From positions 1,508,501 to 1,572,500 of the forward strand of contig JADJWQ010000006.1 in assembly GCA_016716265.1 (NCBI GenBank): a DNA stretch of 64,000 nt, in the 5' to 3' direction. Positions 1 through 8,292 of this stretch are shown piece after piece (the first letter of the stretch is position 1; each line of letters starts with the position of its first letter). The DNA is from Planctomycetota bacterium. GTDB taxonomy: Bacteria > Planctomycetota > UBA1135 > UBA2386. A program made the position numbers and the translations under genes. The notes beneath the pieces were generated by a model. It ran no database searches and was not told where the DNA came from. It saw only the letters and a program-made list of their open reading frames with translations.

Positions 1-1
1 G

Positions 2-292
2 CCGTTCCGGCCGCGACTGCCCGACCCGGAGCCGGTGCGGCCGGCAGACGGCGAGCGGCTGACCGAGCTCGACGCGCACCGCGCGTTGCAGCTCGTCGCC
101 GAGAGCGGTGCGGACTGGGCCGCCCGCATCGCGAAGGCGCGCGCCGCGCTCGACGCGGCGCTCGCACAGCGCGGGCTGCGCGCGGACGGCGCGCTGTGCG
201 TCGGCGTCAACCTCGTCAATCGCGATCCCGCCACCGACCCGGGCACGCTGCGCGACGCGGTCGTGACCTTGAGCTACCGGCTCGTTCCATGA
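2..292 (+). CDS. C-terminal end of an unrecognised protein (cut by window edge)
   Basis: An open frame enters from the left edge with no start codon visible and ends at TGA 290-292. About 96 residues are visible, rich in Ala, Arg and Leu, with a tail reading VTLSYRLVP. I recognise no domain. The stop overlaps the ATG of the following methyltransferase gene (ATGA), which suggests the two are cotranscribed and translationally coupled. Function unknown. Confidence 0.55.
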   Translation, partial: PFRPRLPDPEPVRPADGERLTELDAHRALQLVAESGADWAARIAKARAALDAALAQRGLRADGALCVGVNLVNRDPATDPGTLRDAVVTLSYRLVP

Positions 293-1185
293 GCGAGCCC
301 GGCCGCCGAGCGGGGCCGGACGCGGCGACGGTCCACGCCCGCAATCGTCGCTCCTGGAACGCGGTGACGCCCGCACACCAGGCGCACAAGCAGGACCAGG
401 CCGGCTTCCTGCGCGGTGGCGGCAGCACGCTGTTTCCGGAGGAGCTCGAGCTGCTCGGCGACGTCGCGGGTCTCGACGTCGTGCACCTGCAATGCAATTG
501 CGGACAGGACTCGCTGAGCATCGCGGCGCGCGGCGCGCGGGTCGTCGGCGTCGACCTCGCCGACGCGGCGATCGACGAGGCACGCGCATTGAGCGCGGCG
601 AGCGGCATCCCCGCGCGCTTCGAGCGTTCCGAGGTGGTCGCGTGGCTCGCGGCGACGGCCCGGGGCGGCGCACCGCGCTTCGACGTCGCGTTCGCGAGCT
701 ACGGCGCGCTGCCGTGGATCCCCGATCTCACGGCCTGGGTGCGCGGGGCCGCGGGAGTGCTGCGGCCGGGCGGCAGGCTCGCGATCCTCGAGTTCCATCC
801 GTTCGCGTGGTGCGTGTCGGCGACCGGCGAGGTCGTCGAGCCGTACTTCGACGACCGCCCGATCGAGGAGCCGGACGGCGTGCGTGATTACGTCGGCGCT
901 GCCGGTGACGGTCTCGCGCCGATGGGCTTCCGCGCTGCCGACCCCGACTTCCACAATCCCGAGCCCGCGGTCTGCTTCCAATGGACGGTCGCCGGCCTGC
1001 TGCAGGCGATCTGCGACGCCGGCCTGCGCCTGACGACGATCCGCGAATGGGCCCACGCGAACGGCTGCCCGATCCTCGGCGAGCGGATGCGCAAGGCCGG
1101 TCGCCGCTTCTATCGAGCCGCCGGCGTGCCGGAGCTGCCGCTGATGCTCGGCGTCGTCGCCGAGCGCGCGCCCGAGACGACGTGA
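289..1185 (+). CDS. Class I SAM-dependent methyltransferase
   Basis: The protein is 298 aa and starts at ATG 289, overlapping the preceding stop by 4 nt; an upstream in-frame start at 196 would run deep into the previous gene and is rejected. The Rossmann-type SAM-binding core is visible: a glycine/cysteine-rich loop with QCNCGQDSLSIA in place of the usual E/DxGxGxG, then VVGVDLADAAIDEAR with the acidic residue at the end of strand 2, and a later VLRPGGRLAILEFHPF segment typical of post-motif III. The family transfers a methyl group from S-adenosylmethionine; the acceptor cannot be read from the sequence. Probably cytoplasmic, as no signal or membrane segment is seen. Confidence 0.85.
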   Translation: MSEPGRRAGPDAATVHARNRRSWNAVTPAHQAHKQDQAGFLRGGGSTLFPEELELLGDVAGLDVVHLQCNCGQDSLSIAARGARVVGVDLADAAIDEARALSAASGIPARFERSEVVAWLAATARGGAPRFDVAFASYGALPWIPDLTAWVRGAAGVLRPGGRLAILEFHPFAWCVSATGEVVEPYFDDRPIEEPDGVRDYVGAAGDGLAPMGFRAADPDFHNPEPAVCFQWTVAGLLQAICDAGLRLTTIREWAHANGCPILGERMRKAGRRFYRAAGVPELPLMLGVVAERAPETT

Positions 1186-1240
1186 GCTCGCGACGATCGG
1201 AGGTTGCCTCGCGCGCCCGAGCTGGTCGAATCGCGCTGCG

Positions 1241-4200
1241 ATGAGCCGCGCTGCCCCGGATCCGAACGCCGCGAAGCGAGCCCCCGCACCGCGGTGGCGG
1301 CGCACCCGGTGGGTGGCGCGCGCCGGGCTGCTGCTCGCGCTGCTCGCGATCGACCTGGCGCTCGCCGCCTACCTGTGCCGCTCGCTGTGGCTCGCTCCGG
1401 CGCTGCGCCGCGCGCTGCCGGAGCTGCTGCCCGCCGGCGTCGCGATCGACTTCGCGACCGTCGAGACCGACCTGTGGCGCGGGGCGACGATCGGCGGCCT
1501 GCGGGTGACCGCCGACGGCGTCGCGCTGCGCGACGCGACGCTCGAGGTCGCGCTCGACGTGCCGGCGCTGCTCCGCGGTGAGCCGGGCGGACTGCGCGCG
1601 GCGCGGCTGCGGGCCGGCGAGCTGGCGATCGAGGTCGCGTCCGGCGATGGCGAAGCCGCCGCGACGCCGGCGCTCGCCGAGCTGGCGCCGCTGCTCGAGC
1701 TGCTGCCCGGCGGCGCGCGCGTCGAGCTCGGGCGCGCGGTCGTCGCGCCGGCTGGCGGAATGCCCTGGCTCGACGCCCCGCTGAGCGCGCGGCTCGCCGC
1801 GAGCCCCGCGCGACGGCTGCAGGTCATCGCCGGCGGCGTGCGCGCCGAGTGCGCGGCGCTGCGCGATGCGGCCGGTGCGGTGCGCGCGCTGCACGTCGAC
1901 GCGGAGCTCGACGACCCGGCCGCCTGGCTGGCCCGATTCGACGTCACCACGCCGCTCGCCGGCGGCGCGCTGCGGATCGCGGCGACCACCGACCTCCGCA
2001 GCGGCACCGGCGAGGTCGAGCTGGCCGGCGCCCGACTCGAGGACCGCGGGGCCGCCGAGCTGCGCGCGGCGCTCGCCTACGACGGCAGCGAGCTGCTGGT
2101 GACGCGCGGCGTGGCCGACGCCCCGGGGCTGCGCCTGCAGGTCGACGGCCTGCGCGCGCCGCTGGTCACCGAGCGCCTCGAGCTCGCCGCGCTGCGCGGC
2201 GCGGTCGCGCTGGCGATCCGCGACCTCGAGCCGTGGCGCGCGCTGCTGCCGGCCGAGCTCGCCGCCCGGCTGCCGATCCGCGGCGAGCTGCGCGGTGCGC
2301 TCGACGCCGACGGGCTGCGGCTCGACGCCGGTCGCCTCGCCGGCGCGGGTTTCGCGATCGACGTCGTCGGCGGCCGGCTGCCCCCCGACGCCGCGACCAC
2401 GCGCGCCGGCGAGCTCGAGCTGATCGTCGCGCTCGACGCGGCGACCCGCCTGCCGCTGCCACCCGAGCTGCCGCCGACCGAGCTGTCGGGCCGCGTGCGC
2501 GTGCGCGCCGAGGGCTCGCTCGCCGCACCGCGCATCGACGCCGAGCTCGACCTCGGCGCCGGCCAGGTCGGCGCGCTCCGCTTCGGCTCGGTCGGCGCCG
2601 CGCTCGCCTGGGACGGCGAGCGGCTCGACGTCGCCGGCCTCGCGCTGCGCGGGCTCCGCAGCGCCGGCGCGCCGGAGGCCGCGACCCTCGCGCTCGCCGC
2701 CGACGCGCGCGTCGAGCTGCCGCCCGGCGCCGCACCGCGCGTCGCGGCGCAGGGCCTCGCGGTCGGCTCGCCGCTGCAGGCGCTGGCGCCGCTGGTCGGC
2801 GCGCTGCCGCCCGAGCTCGCGAGCCTCGCCTGCGAGGCGATCGCGTTCGACGGCCAGGCCGACCTCGCGCTGCTCGACGCGGCTGGCGGAGCCCCGGCGG
2901 CGGCGACGCTCGACCTCGCGATCCGCGGCCTGCGCGAGCGGGCCGACGCGCCGTCGGCCGCCAGCGCGCTGCGCGCGCGACTGACCGCGGTGCGGCGCGG
3001 CGCGGCGCTCGCGTTCGTCGCCAACGTCGACGGCACCGCGGCCGCCGGGCTCGCGACGCTCGCCGGTCTCGGCGGCGACGTGCTCGCCCGCGCCGAGCCG
3101 GCGCCGTTCGCGGTGCGCGCGAGCGGCGAGGTCGGCGACTGCGGTGACGTGCACGCGGCGGGGACGATCGATCTCCCGCAGCTCGCCACTCCGGGGCTGC
3201 CGCCGGGCAGCGCGCGGGTCCGGCTCGCGGTCGGCCCGACCCACGTCGCGCTCGAGCAGCTCGCGCTGCGCGGCGCGGTCGATGCGGACGCGCGCGGCAC
3301 GCTCGACCTCGCCGTCGCACCGCCGCGCGCGGTGCTGCAGCTCGACGCGCGCCTCGTCGATGCCGCCGTGCTGCAGCCGCTGTGGCCGGACGCACCCGAC
3401 GGCGCCTCCGCGGCGCTGACCCTCGCGCTCGACGGCGACTCGACCGCGCCGCGGATCGACGTCGCGGCGAGCGCGCTGTGGCCCGACCGGGCCGCGCGGG
3501 CGGCGCTGCTGCGGTGGCCGGTGGAGCTCGGCCCGGCACCGCGCGGGCCGCTGACCATCGAGCTGCGGCTGACCGCGGAGCCCGGCGCGGCGCCGACCGC
3601 CCGGCTGCTCGCGGCGGTCGGCCTGCCGGGCGAGGCGGCGCTCCGCGCGAGCTGTGCGGGGCGCGTCCCGCTGCGGATGACGCCCGGCGCGGCGGGCTCG
3701 CTCGCGCTCGCCGCCGCCGACGGCGCGCTCGACGGCGATCTGCTGCTGCGCGCCGCCCCGACCGCACTCGGCCCGACGGTGCTGCGCAGCGACTTCCGGG
3801 TGACGCGCGACGGCGCCGAGCTGCGCGACCTCGCGCTGACCGCGCCGCAGGGCAGCGTGCGCGGCGCGGCGCAGCTCGGCGGCGGCACCGCGGCGTGGCT
3901 CGACGGCACGCTCGACGCCGCGCCGCTCCAAGGCCGCGTCGAGCTCGGCAGCGTGTCGCTCGCTGCGCTGCTGCCCACGACGCTCGGCGTGCAGGCGCTC
4001 GCCGGCGAGCTGAGCGGCGCGGTCGACGCCGGCGGGACCGCCGCGGCACCGCGGCTGCGCGGCACGCTCGCGCTGGCTGGTGGCCGGCTGAAGCTCGCTC
4101 CCGAGGTCCCGTCGCTCGACGGGCTCGAGGCGACGCTGACCGCCGCGGACGGGCGCGTCGAGCTGACCGGGCTGCGCGCGTCGCTCGGCGTCGGCACGCT

Positions 4201-5161
4201 GCGCGGCCGGGCGAGCCTGACCGCGCCGGACGGCACCTTCGCCGGGCTCGCGCGCGGCGCCCTCGACGTCGCGCTCGACGCCGACGACGCGCAGGTGCTG
4301 CGCACGACCGGCGTCACGCTGCGGACCGACGCCCACCTGACCGCGACCGGCGCGCTCGATGGCGCACTGGAGATCGGCGGCGAGATCGCGGTCGAGTCCG
4401 CGCGCGTGATCCGGCGCATGTCGCTGGTACCCGACCTCGGCGAGCGCGGCGGCGTGACGGTGTCGACCGGGATCCGCCTGCCGGCGATCGCCGACCCGCT
4501 CGGCAGCCGCATCCGTTACGACGTCGGCGTGCGCACGACGCGCCCGGCGGAGCTGCAGAGCTACGTCGTCGACCTGCCGCTGACGGCCGCGCTGCGGCTG
4601 CGGGGCACCGGCGCGGCACCGTTCCTCGACGGCGCGGTGTCCGGCAGCGACGGCCGGCTGCGGCTACCGGCGATCACGATGCGCATCGACCAGGCCGCGG
4701 CGACGTTCGACGCGGCCGACCCCGCACATCCGCAGCTCTCGATCCGCGCGTCCGCACGCCGGCTCGGCATCGACCTCCGCGCCACCGCGGCCGGCCGCCT
4801 CGACGACGTCGAGCTCGTGCTGTCGTCGCTGCCGCCGCTGACGCAGGCGGAGATCTACGTGCTGGTGTCGACCGGCGCGCTGCCTGAGCAGCTCCGCCGG
4901 CAGGGACTCGGCAGCCGCGCGACGCTGGTCGGCGGCTACGTCGCCAACGAGCTGATCGACTTCTACTTCGGCAGCGACAGCACCGAGCAGCGCGACTCGC
5001 TCGCCGACCGGATCCACTTCGAGGCCGGCCGCGAGGTCAGCCGCAACGGCGTCGAATCGCTGATGATCGACTTCGACCTCACGGACGCGTTCGCATTGCG
5101 CGGCGAGCGGGACGTCTGGGAGGACTACAACATGGGTCTCGTGTACCGGCTGCGGTTCTGA
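1241..5161 (+). CDS. tamB: Translocation and assembly module protein TamB (DUF490)
   Basis: The protein is 1306 aa, close to the usual TamB length. An N-terminal membrane anchor (about residues 28-48, LLLALLAIDLALAAYLC) is followed by some 1000 residues of AsmA-like repetitive beta-strand sequence dominated by Leu, Ala, Asp and Gly. The C-terminal TamB domain is clear, including LSSLPPLTQAEIYVLVSTG and a final VYRLRF. In Proteobacteria TamB spans the periplasm and works with the Omp85 protein TamA in inserting outer-membrane proteins and probably in lipid transport. The gene overlaps the next one by one base (TGATG), and that gene is an Omp85 protein, which strongly supports the assignment and an outer membrane in this organism. 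Confidence 0.9.
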   Translation: MSRAAPDPNAAKRAPAPRWRRTRWVARAGLLLALLAIDLALAAYLCRSLWLAPALRRALPELLPAGVAIDFATVETDLWRGATIGGLRVTADGVALRDATLEVALDVPALLRGEPGGLRAARLRAGELAIEVASGDGEAAATPALAELAPLLELLPGGARVELGRAVVAPAGGMPWLDAPLSARLAASPARRLQVIAGGVRAECAALRDAAGAVRALHVDAELDDPAAWLARFDVTTPLAGGALRIAATTDLRSGTGEVELAGARLEDRGAAELRAALAYDGSELLVTRGVADAPGLRLQVDGLRAPLVTERLELAALRGAVALAIRDLEPWRALLPAELAARLPIRGELRGALDADGLRLDAGRLAGAGFAIDVVGGRLPPDAATTRAGELELIVALDAATRLPLPPELPPTELSGRVRVRAEGSLAAPRIDAELDLGAGQVGALRFGSVGAALAWDGERLDVAGLALRGLRSAGAPEAATLALAADARVELPPGAAPRVAAQGLAVGSPLQALAPLVGALPPELASLACEAIAFDGQADLALLDAAGGAPAAATLDLAIRGLRERADAPSAASALRARLTAVRRGAALAFVANVDGTAAAGLATLAGLGGDVLARAEPAPFAVRASGEVGDCGDVHAAGTIDLPQLATPGLPPGSARVRLAVGPTHVALEQLALRGAVDADARGTLDLAVAPPRAVLQLDARLVDAAVLQPLWPDAPDGASAALTLALDGDSTAPRIDVAASALWPDRAARAALLRWPVELGPAPRGPLTIELRLTAEPGAAPTARLLAAVGLPGEAALRASCAGRVPLRMTPGAAGSLALAAADGALDGDLLLRAAPTALGPTVLRSDFRVTRDGAELRDLALTAPQGSVRGAAQLGGGTAAWLDGTLDAAPLQGRVELGSVSLAALLPTTLGVQALAGELSGAVDAGGTAAAPRLRGTLALAGGRLKLAPEVPSLDGLEATLTAADGRVELTGLRASLGVGTLRGRASLTAPDGTFAGLARGALDVALDADDAQVLRTTGVTLRTDAHLTATGALDGALEIGGEIAVESARVIRRMSLVPDLGERGGVTVSTGIRLPAIADPLGSRIRYDVGVRTTRPAELQSYVVDLPLTAALRLRGTGAAPFLDGAVSGSDGRLRLPAITMRIDQAAATFDAADPAHPQLSIRASARRLGIDLRATAAGRLDDVELVLSSLPPLTQAEIYVLVSTGALPEQLRRQGLGSRATLVGGYVANELIDFYFGSDSTEQRDSLADRIHFEAGREVSRNGVESLMIDFDLTDAFALRGERDVWEDYNMGLVYRLRF

Positions 5162-7305
5162 TGGCGGCGCGCGCAGCCCGATCACGGTCCCCGTTGCACG
5201 ACGGCGTCGGCGCGCTGCTCGCCGTCACGGCGTGCGCGCTGCTCGGCGCATGCGGGCTGTTCGGCAGCTCCGTCTACGTCGCGGCCGACACCGCGCCCGG
5301 CGTCGCGGCAGTGCCGGTCGAGGTGGCGTTCGAGGGTGCCGACTCGATCGCCGAGTTCCGCCTGCGCCGCGCGATCGAGGACCGGCTGTACGACCAGTCG
5401 CGACAGCCCGACTCCGAGGCGGTCGCGCAGGACGCGGTGTTCGATCTGGAGTCGCGCTACCGGCGCGAGGGCTTCGCCGACGTCGCGGTCGCCGTGCGGC
5501 GCGAGGACCTGCAGGATCCGGACGGCGGCCGGCGGCTGCGCCTGACCTTCGCGATCACGGAGGGTCCGCGGTGGACCGTCGCCGAGCTGCGCCTGCCGGG
5601 CGCCGAGCTGCTCGATACCGACATCCGGCGCGGCGACCTCGTCAGCCTGTGGCTACAGCGCACCGCCGACACGCTCGGCCTCGGCGACGCATTGTTCGTG
5701 CAGAACGACCTCGACGGCTTCGCCGACTCGTTGCAGCTCTTCTTGCGCAGCCGCGGCTACCTGGACGCGCAGGTCGCCGCACCGCAGGTCGAGCGCGACG
5801 CGGCGCAAGCAGCGGCGACGGTGACCGTGCCGATCGACGCCGGCCCGCGCTATCGCGTGCGCAACGCCATGCCCGGCCCCGCCGCCGCGGCCGCCCTGCC
5901 CGAGGCCGAGCGACCGCGCGCTCCGGTCGGCGAGGTCGCCGACATCCGCAAGATCGAGGCGTACCGCTACGCCGTGCTCGCCGCATTGCGGCGCCGCGGC
6001 CACGTCGACGCCACCATCCGCGCCGAGCTGACGCGCGATGTCGGCGGCGCGCCGTTGCTCGACGTCGTCGTCGAGGCGGTGCCCGGCTCGGCCGGACGGA
6101 TCGACGACGTGCGGATCGAGGGTCTCGAGCGGACCGACGAGGACGTCGTGCGCGACCGGCTCGCGTTCTCGACCGGCGAGCTCTACGACGGCGATCGCGT
6201 CGACGAGTCGCTGCGCGAGCTGTACGTGACCGGCCTGTTCGAGCGGGTCGAGATCCGCCACGCGTGGCTCGCGCCCGACGAGCCGGGCACACCGCGGCCC
6301 CTGCAGCTCGTCGTCGACGTCGACGAGGAGCAGAGCCGCAGCGTCGAGTTCCTCGCCGGCTACGGCAGCTACGAGCGTACGCGCGGCAAGGTGCTGTTCG
6401 AGGAGACCAACCTGTTCGGCACCGGCCGCTCGTTCACCGCCGAGGCGCGCGTCAGCACGCGCGGCGAGCGCGGTCTGGTGACGGTCACCGACCCGCGGCT
6501 GCTCGGCACCGCGACGTCGCTCGGCGTCAGCGCCGACGCGTACCGGCGCGAGATGCCGTCCTTCGAGGACCGCGCCTGGGGCGGCAGCATCGCACTGTCG
6601 CGCGAGCTGCGCGAGCGCCTGACGGCGCGCGTCGGCTACACCGCGCGCCTGCACACCGACACCGGGACGACCGTCCAGACGCCGGCGGCGAGCATCGACC
6701 GGTACACCGAGGGCGATCTGTTCGTCGAGGGCCGCTACGACAGCCGCGACGCGATCGTCTATCCGCGCTCCGGCTGGCAGGCCAACCTGAAGATCGACGC
6801 CAACGACCCGCGGCTCGGCGCGACCGTGCAGTTCGTGCGCGCGCGGTTCGGCATGAGCGCCTACGTTCCGCTCGGCGATCGCGCGACGCTCGCCCTGCGC
6901 GCCGAGAGCGCTCTCATATGGCCCGGCGAGGGCTCCGAACGCGTGCCGCTGCAGGAGCGGCTCTACAACGGCGGCGAGAACAGCGTGCGCTCGTTCCGGG
7001 AGTCGCAGCTCGGCCCGCTCGACCCGAACGGCCAGCCGCTCGGCGGCGAGTACCGCAACCTGTTCGGCGTCGAGCTGCGCACGCGCGCCACGCGCTCGCT
7101 GGAGGCGGCGCTGTTCGTCGACGCCGGCAATCTCGGCAGCGACGTGCGCGACGTCACGCTCGGCGACCTGCGCCCGGCGCTCGGCGCCGGCCTGCGCTGG
7201 ACGCTGCCGATCGGCCCGGTGCGCGTCGATGCCGCGTGGAATCCCGATCGCCAGCCCGGCGAGCGCGAGTGGACCGTGCACGTCAGCGTCGGCTACCCGT
7301 TCTGA
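5161..7305 (+). CDS. tamA: Omp85 outer-membrane assembly protein, TamA/BamA type
   Basis: The protein is 714 aa. The N-terminus is a signal sequence ending in L28-G29-A30-C31, a plausible lipobox. It is followed by POTRA-like modules (about 40-380), one with IDDVRIEGLERTDEDVVRDRL, and then a beta-barrel of the bacterial surface antigen family (about 390-714). The barrel has the substrate-loop motif NSVRSF, a variant of VRGF/Y, and ends in VSVGYPF; a C-terminal aromatic is typical of outer-membrane barrels. It starts inside the tamB stop codon, so the pair is almost certainly one operon forming a Tam-type complex. A lipidated Omp85 protein is unusual; cleavage by signal peptidase I is the alternative. 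A BamA role cannot be excluded. Confidence 0.88.
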   Translation: MAARAARSRSPLHDGVGALLAVTACALLGACGLFGSSVYVAADTAPGVAAVPVEVAFEGADSIAEFRLRRAIEDRLYDQSRQPDSEAVAQDAVFDLESRYRREGFADVAVAVRREDLQDPDGGRRLRLTFAITEGPRWTVAELRLPGAELLDTDIRRGDLVSLWLQRTADTLGLGDALFVQNDLDGFADSLQLFLRSRGYLDAQVAAPQVERDAAQAAATVTVPIDAGPRYRVRNAMPGPAAAAALPEAERPRAPVGEVADIRKIEAYRYAVLAALRRRGHVDATIRAELTRDVGGAPLLDVVVEAVPGSAGRIDDVRIEGLERTDEDVVRDRLAFSTGELYDGDRVDESLRELYVTGLFERVEIRHAWLAPDEPGTPRPLQLVVDVDEEQSRSVEFLAGYGSYERTRGKVLFEETNLFGTGRSFTAEARVSTRGERGLVTVTDPRLLGTATSLGVSADAYRREMPSFEDRAWGGSIALSRELRERLTARVGYTARLHTDTGTTVQTPAASIDRYTEGDLFVEGRYDSRDAIVYPRSGWQANLKIDANDPRLGATVQFVRARFGMSAYVPLGDRATLALRAESALIWPGEGSERVPLQERLYNGGENSVRSFRESQLGPLDPNGQPLGGEYRNLFGVELRTRATRSLEAALFVDAGNLGSDVRDVTLGDLRPALGAGLRWTLPIGPVRVDAAWNPDRQPGEREWTVHVSVGYPF

Positions 7306-7326
7306 CGTGCGCCGGGCCGGTCGGGC

Positions 7327-8175
7327 TCAGCGACCCTGCATCAGCTTGCCGATCGCGGCGTTGAACTCGTCCTGCGTCTTCGCGGCGAGCGCCTCGTCGA
7401 GCACGCCGTCGGCCTGCTTGAGCATCGCGAGCATCCGCTGCGTGTCGGCCGGGTCGGACAGCGGCATCGACGCGATCTGCTGGCGCGCGTCCTGCATGGT
7501 CTCCTTCCAGCCGGTCGCCATGTCCGCCGGCACCCACACGCCGTCGACCCGGATCATCTCGATCTCGGTGTCGCGCTCGCCCGGCATCTTCACCTTCACC
7601 TTGGCCTTGTCGCCCTCGACGCTGACGATTTCCGCCGACGCATTGCCGAAGTCGGGCCAATCCGCGTTCTCGTCGAGCTTGGCCAGCTCGTGCACCGTCG
7701 ACATGAGCTCGCCGCCGGTGTCCGACAGGAAGTCGCCGATGTCCAGGCGGGACAGACCCGAGTGCGTCTTCAGGTCGCTCGACAGCAGCGCGTCGAGCGC
7801 GCCCATCACGTCGCTCCAGTGCTTCTTCAGGTCGTCCGGCTTGACCGGCAACATCATCTGGAGCATCGGGAAGCCGAGCACGAACTCCTGCTTCTCGTCG
7901 AGCATCTTGACCAGCTTGCGCGCGGTCGCCATGCCGGTGTCGTAGAGCTCGACCGGCATCTTCTTCGCGAACTCGGCGACGACGGCGTCGAGGTCCTTGC
8001 GGTAGCTCTCCGGCAGGAGGTCCCAGGCGGCACCGGGGTCGTCCTTCGCGAGACCGGCGAACAGCGCCTCGACCGCGGCATCGGGCTCGTCCGGAGCGCC
8101 ACCACCGCAGCTCGGAAGCACGAACAGGAGACTGCCGAGCGCGAGGCCGGCACGGAGGTGCATCGAGTGGTTCAT
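7327..8175 (-). CDS. Predicted lipoprotein of unknown function
   Basis: The protein is 282 aa. The N-terminus MHLRAGLALGSLLFVLPSCGGG is a lipoprotein signal with a V-L-P-S-C lipobox; the first Met is four residues upstream. The mature part begins with a DEPDAAVEALFAGLAKDDPGAAWDLLP segment and is mostly acidic and helical, with methionine-rich middle sections. The pattern resembles small periplasmic proteins that start with a short NTF2- or DUF4878-like stretch, but I cannot assign a family. It converges on tamA with a 21-bp gap, and no obvious terminator is seen between them. Confidence 0.75.
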   Translation of the reverse strand: MNHSMHLRAGLALGSLLFVLPSCGGGAPDEPDAAVEALFAGLAKDDPGAAWDLLPESYRKDLDAVVAEFAKKMPVELYDTGMATARKLVKMLDEKQEFVLGFPMLQMMLPVKPDDLKKHWSDVMGALDALLSSDLKTHSGLSRLDIGDFLSDTGGELMSTVHELAKLDENADWPDFGNASAEIVSVEGDKAKVKVKMPGERDTEIEMIRVDGVWVPADMATGWKETMQDARQQIASMPLSDPADTQRMLAMLKQADGVLDEALAAKTQDEFNAAIGKLMQGR

Positions 8176-8292
8176 GAACCTGCGGAGGCTACCCGGGCGC
8201 GGCTGGCATGCACCTGCGGACTTCCCGCCGATCCCCGATCCGGACCGGGCCCGCTTGCCGACGGGGGCCGCCGCTCCTAGACCGGACGCCCC

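Noticed and set aside
728..4336. A very long open frame antisense to tamB (and similar long Arg-rich frames antisense to tamA and the GH116 gene)
   Set aside because: In DNA this GC-rich, stop codons are rare and antisense frames stay open. The residues are Arg/Gln/Ala-rich without motifs, while the plus-strand gene has clear TamB features.
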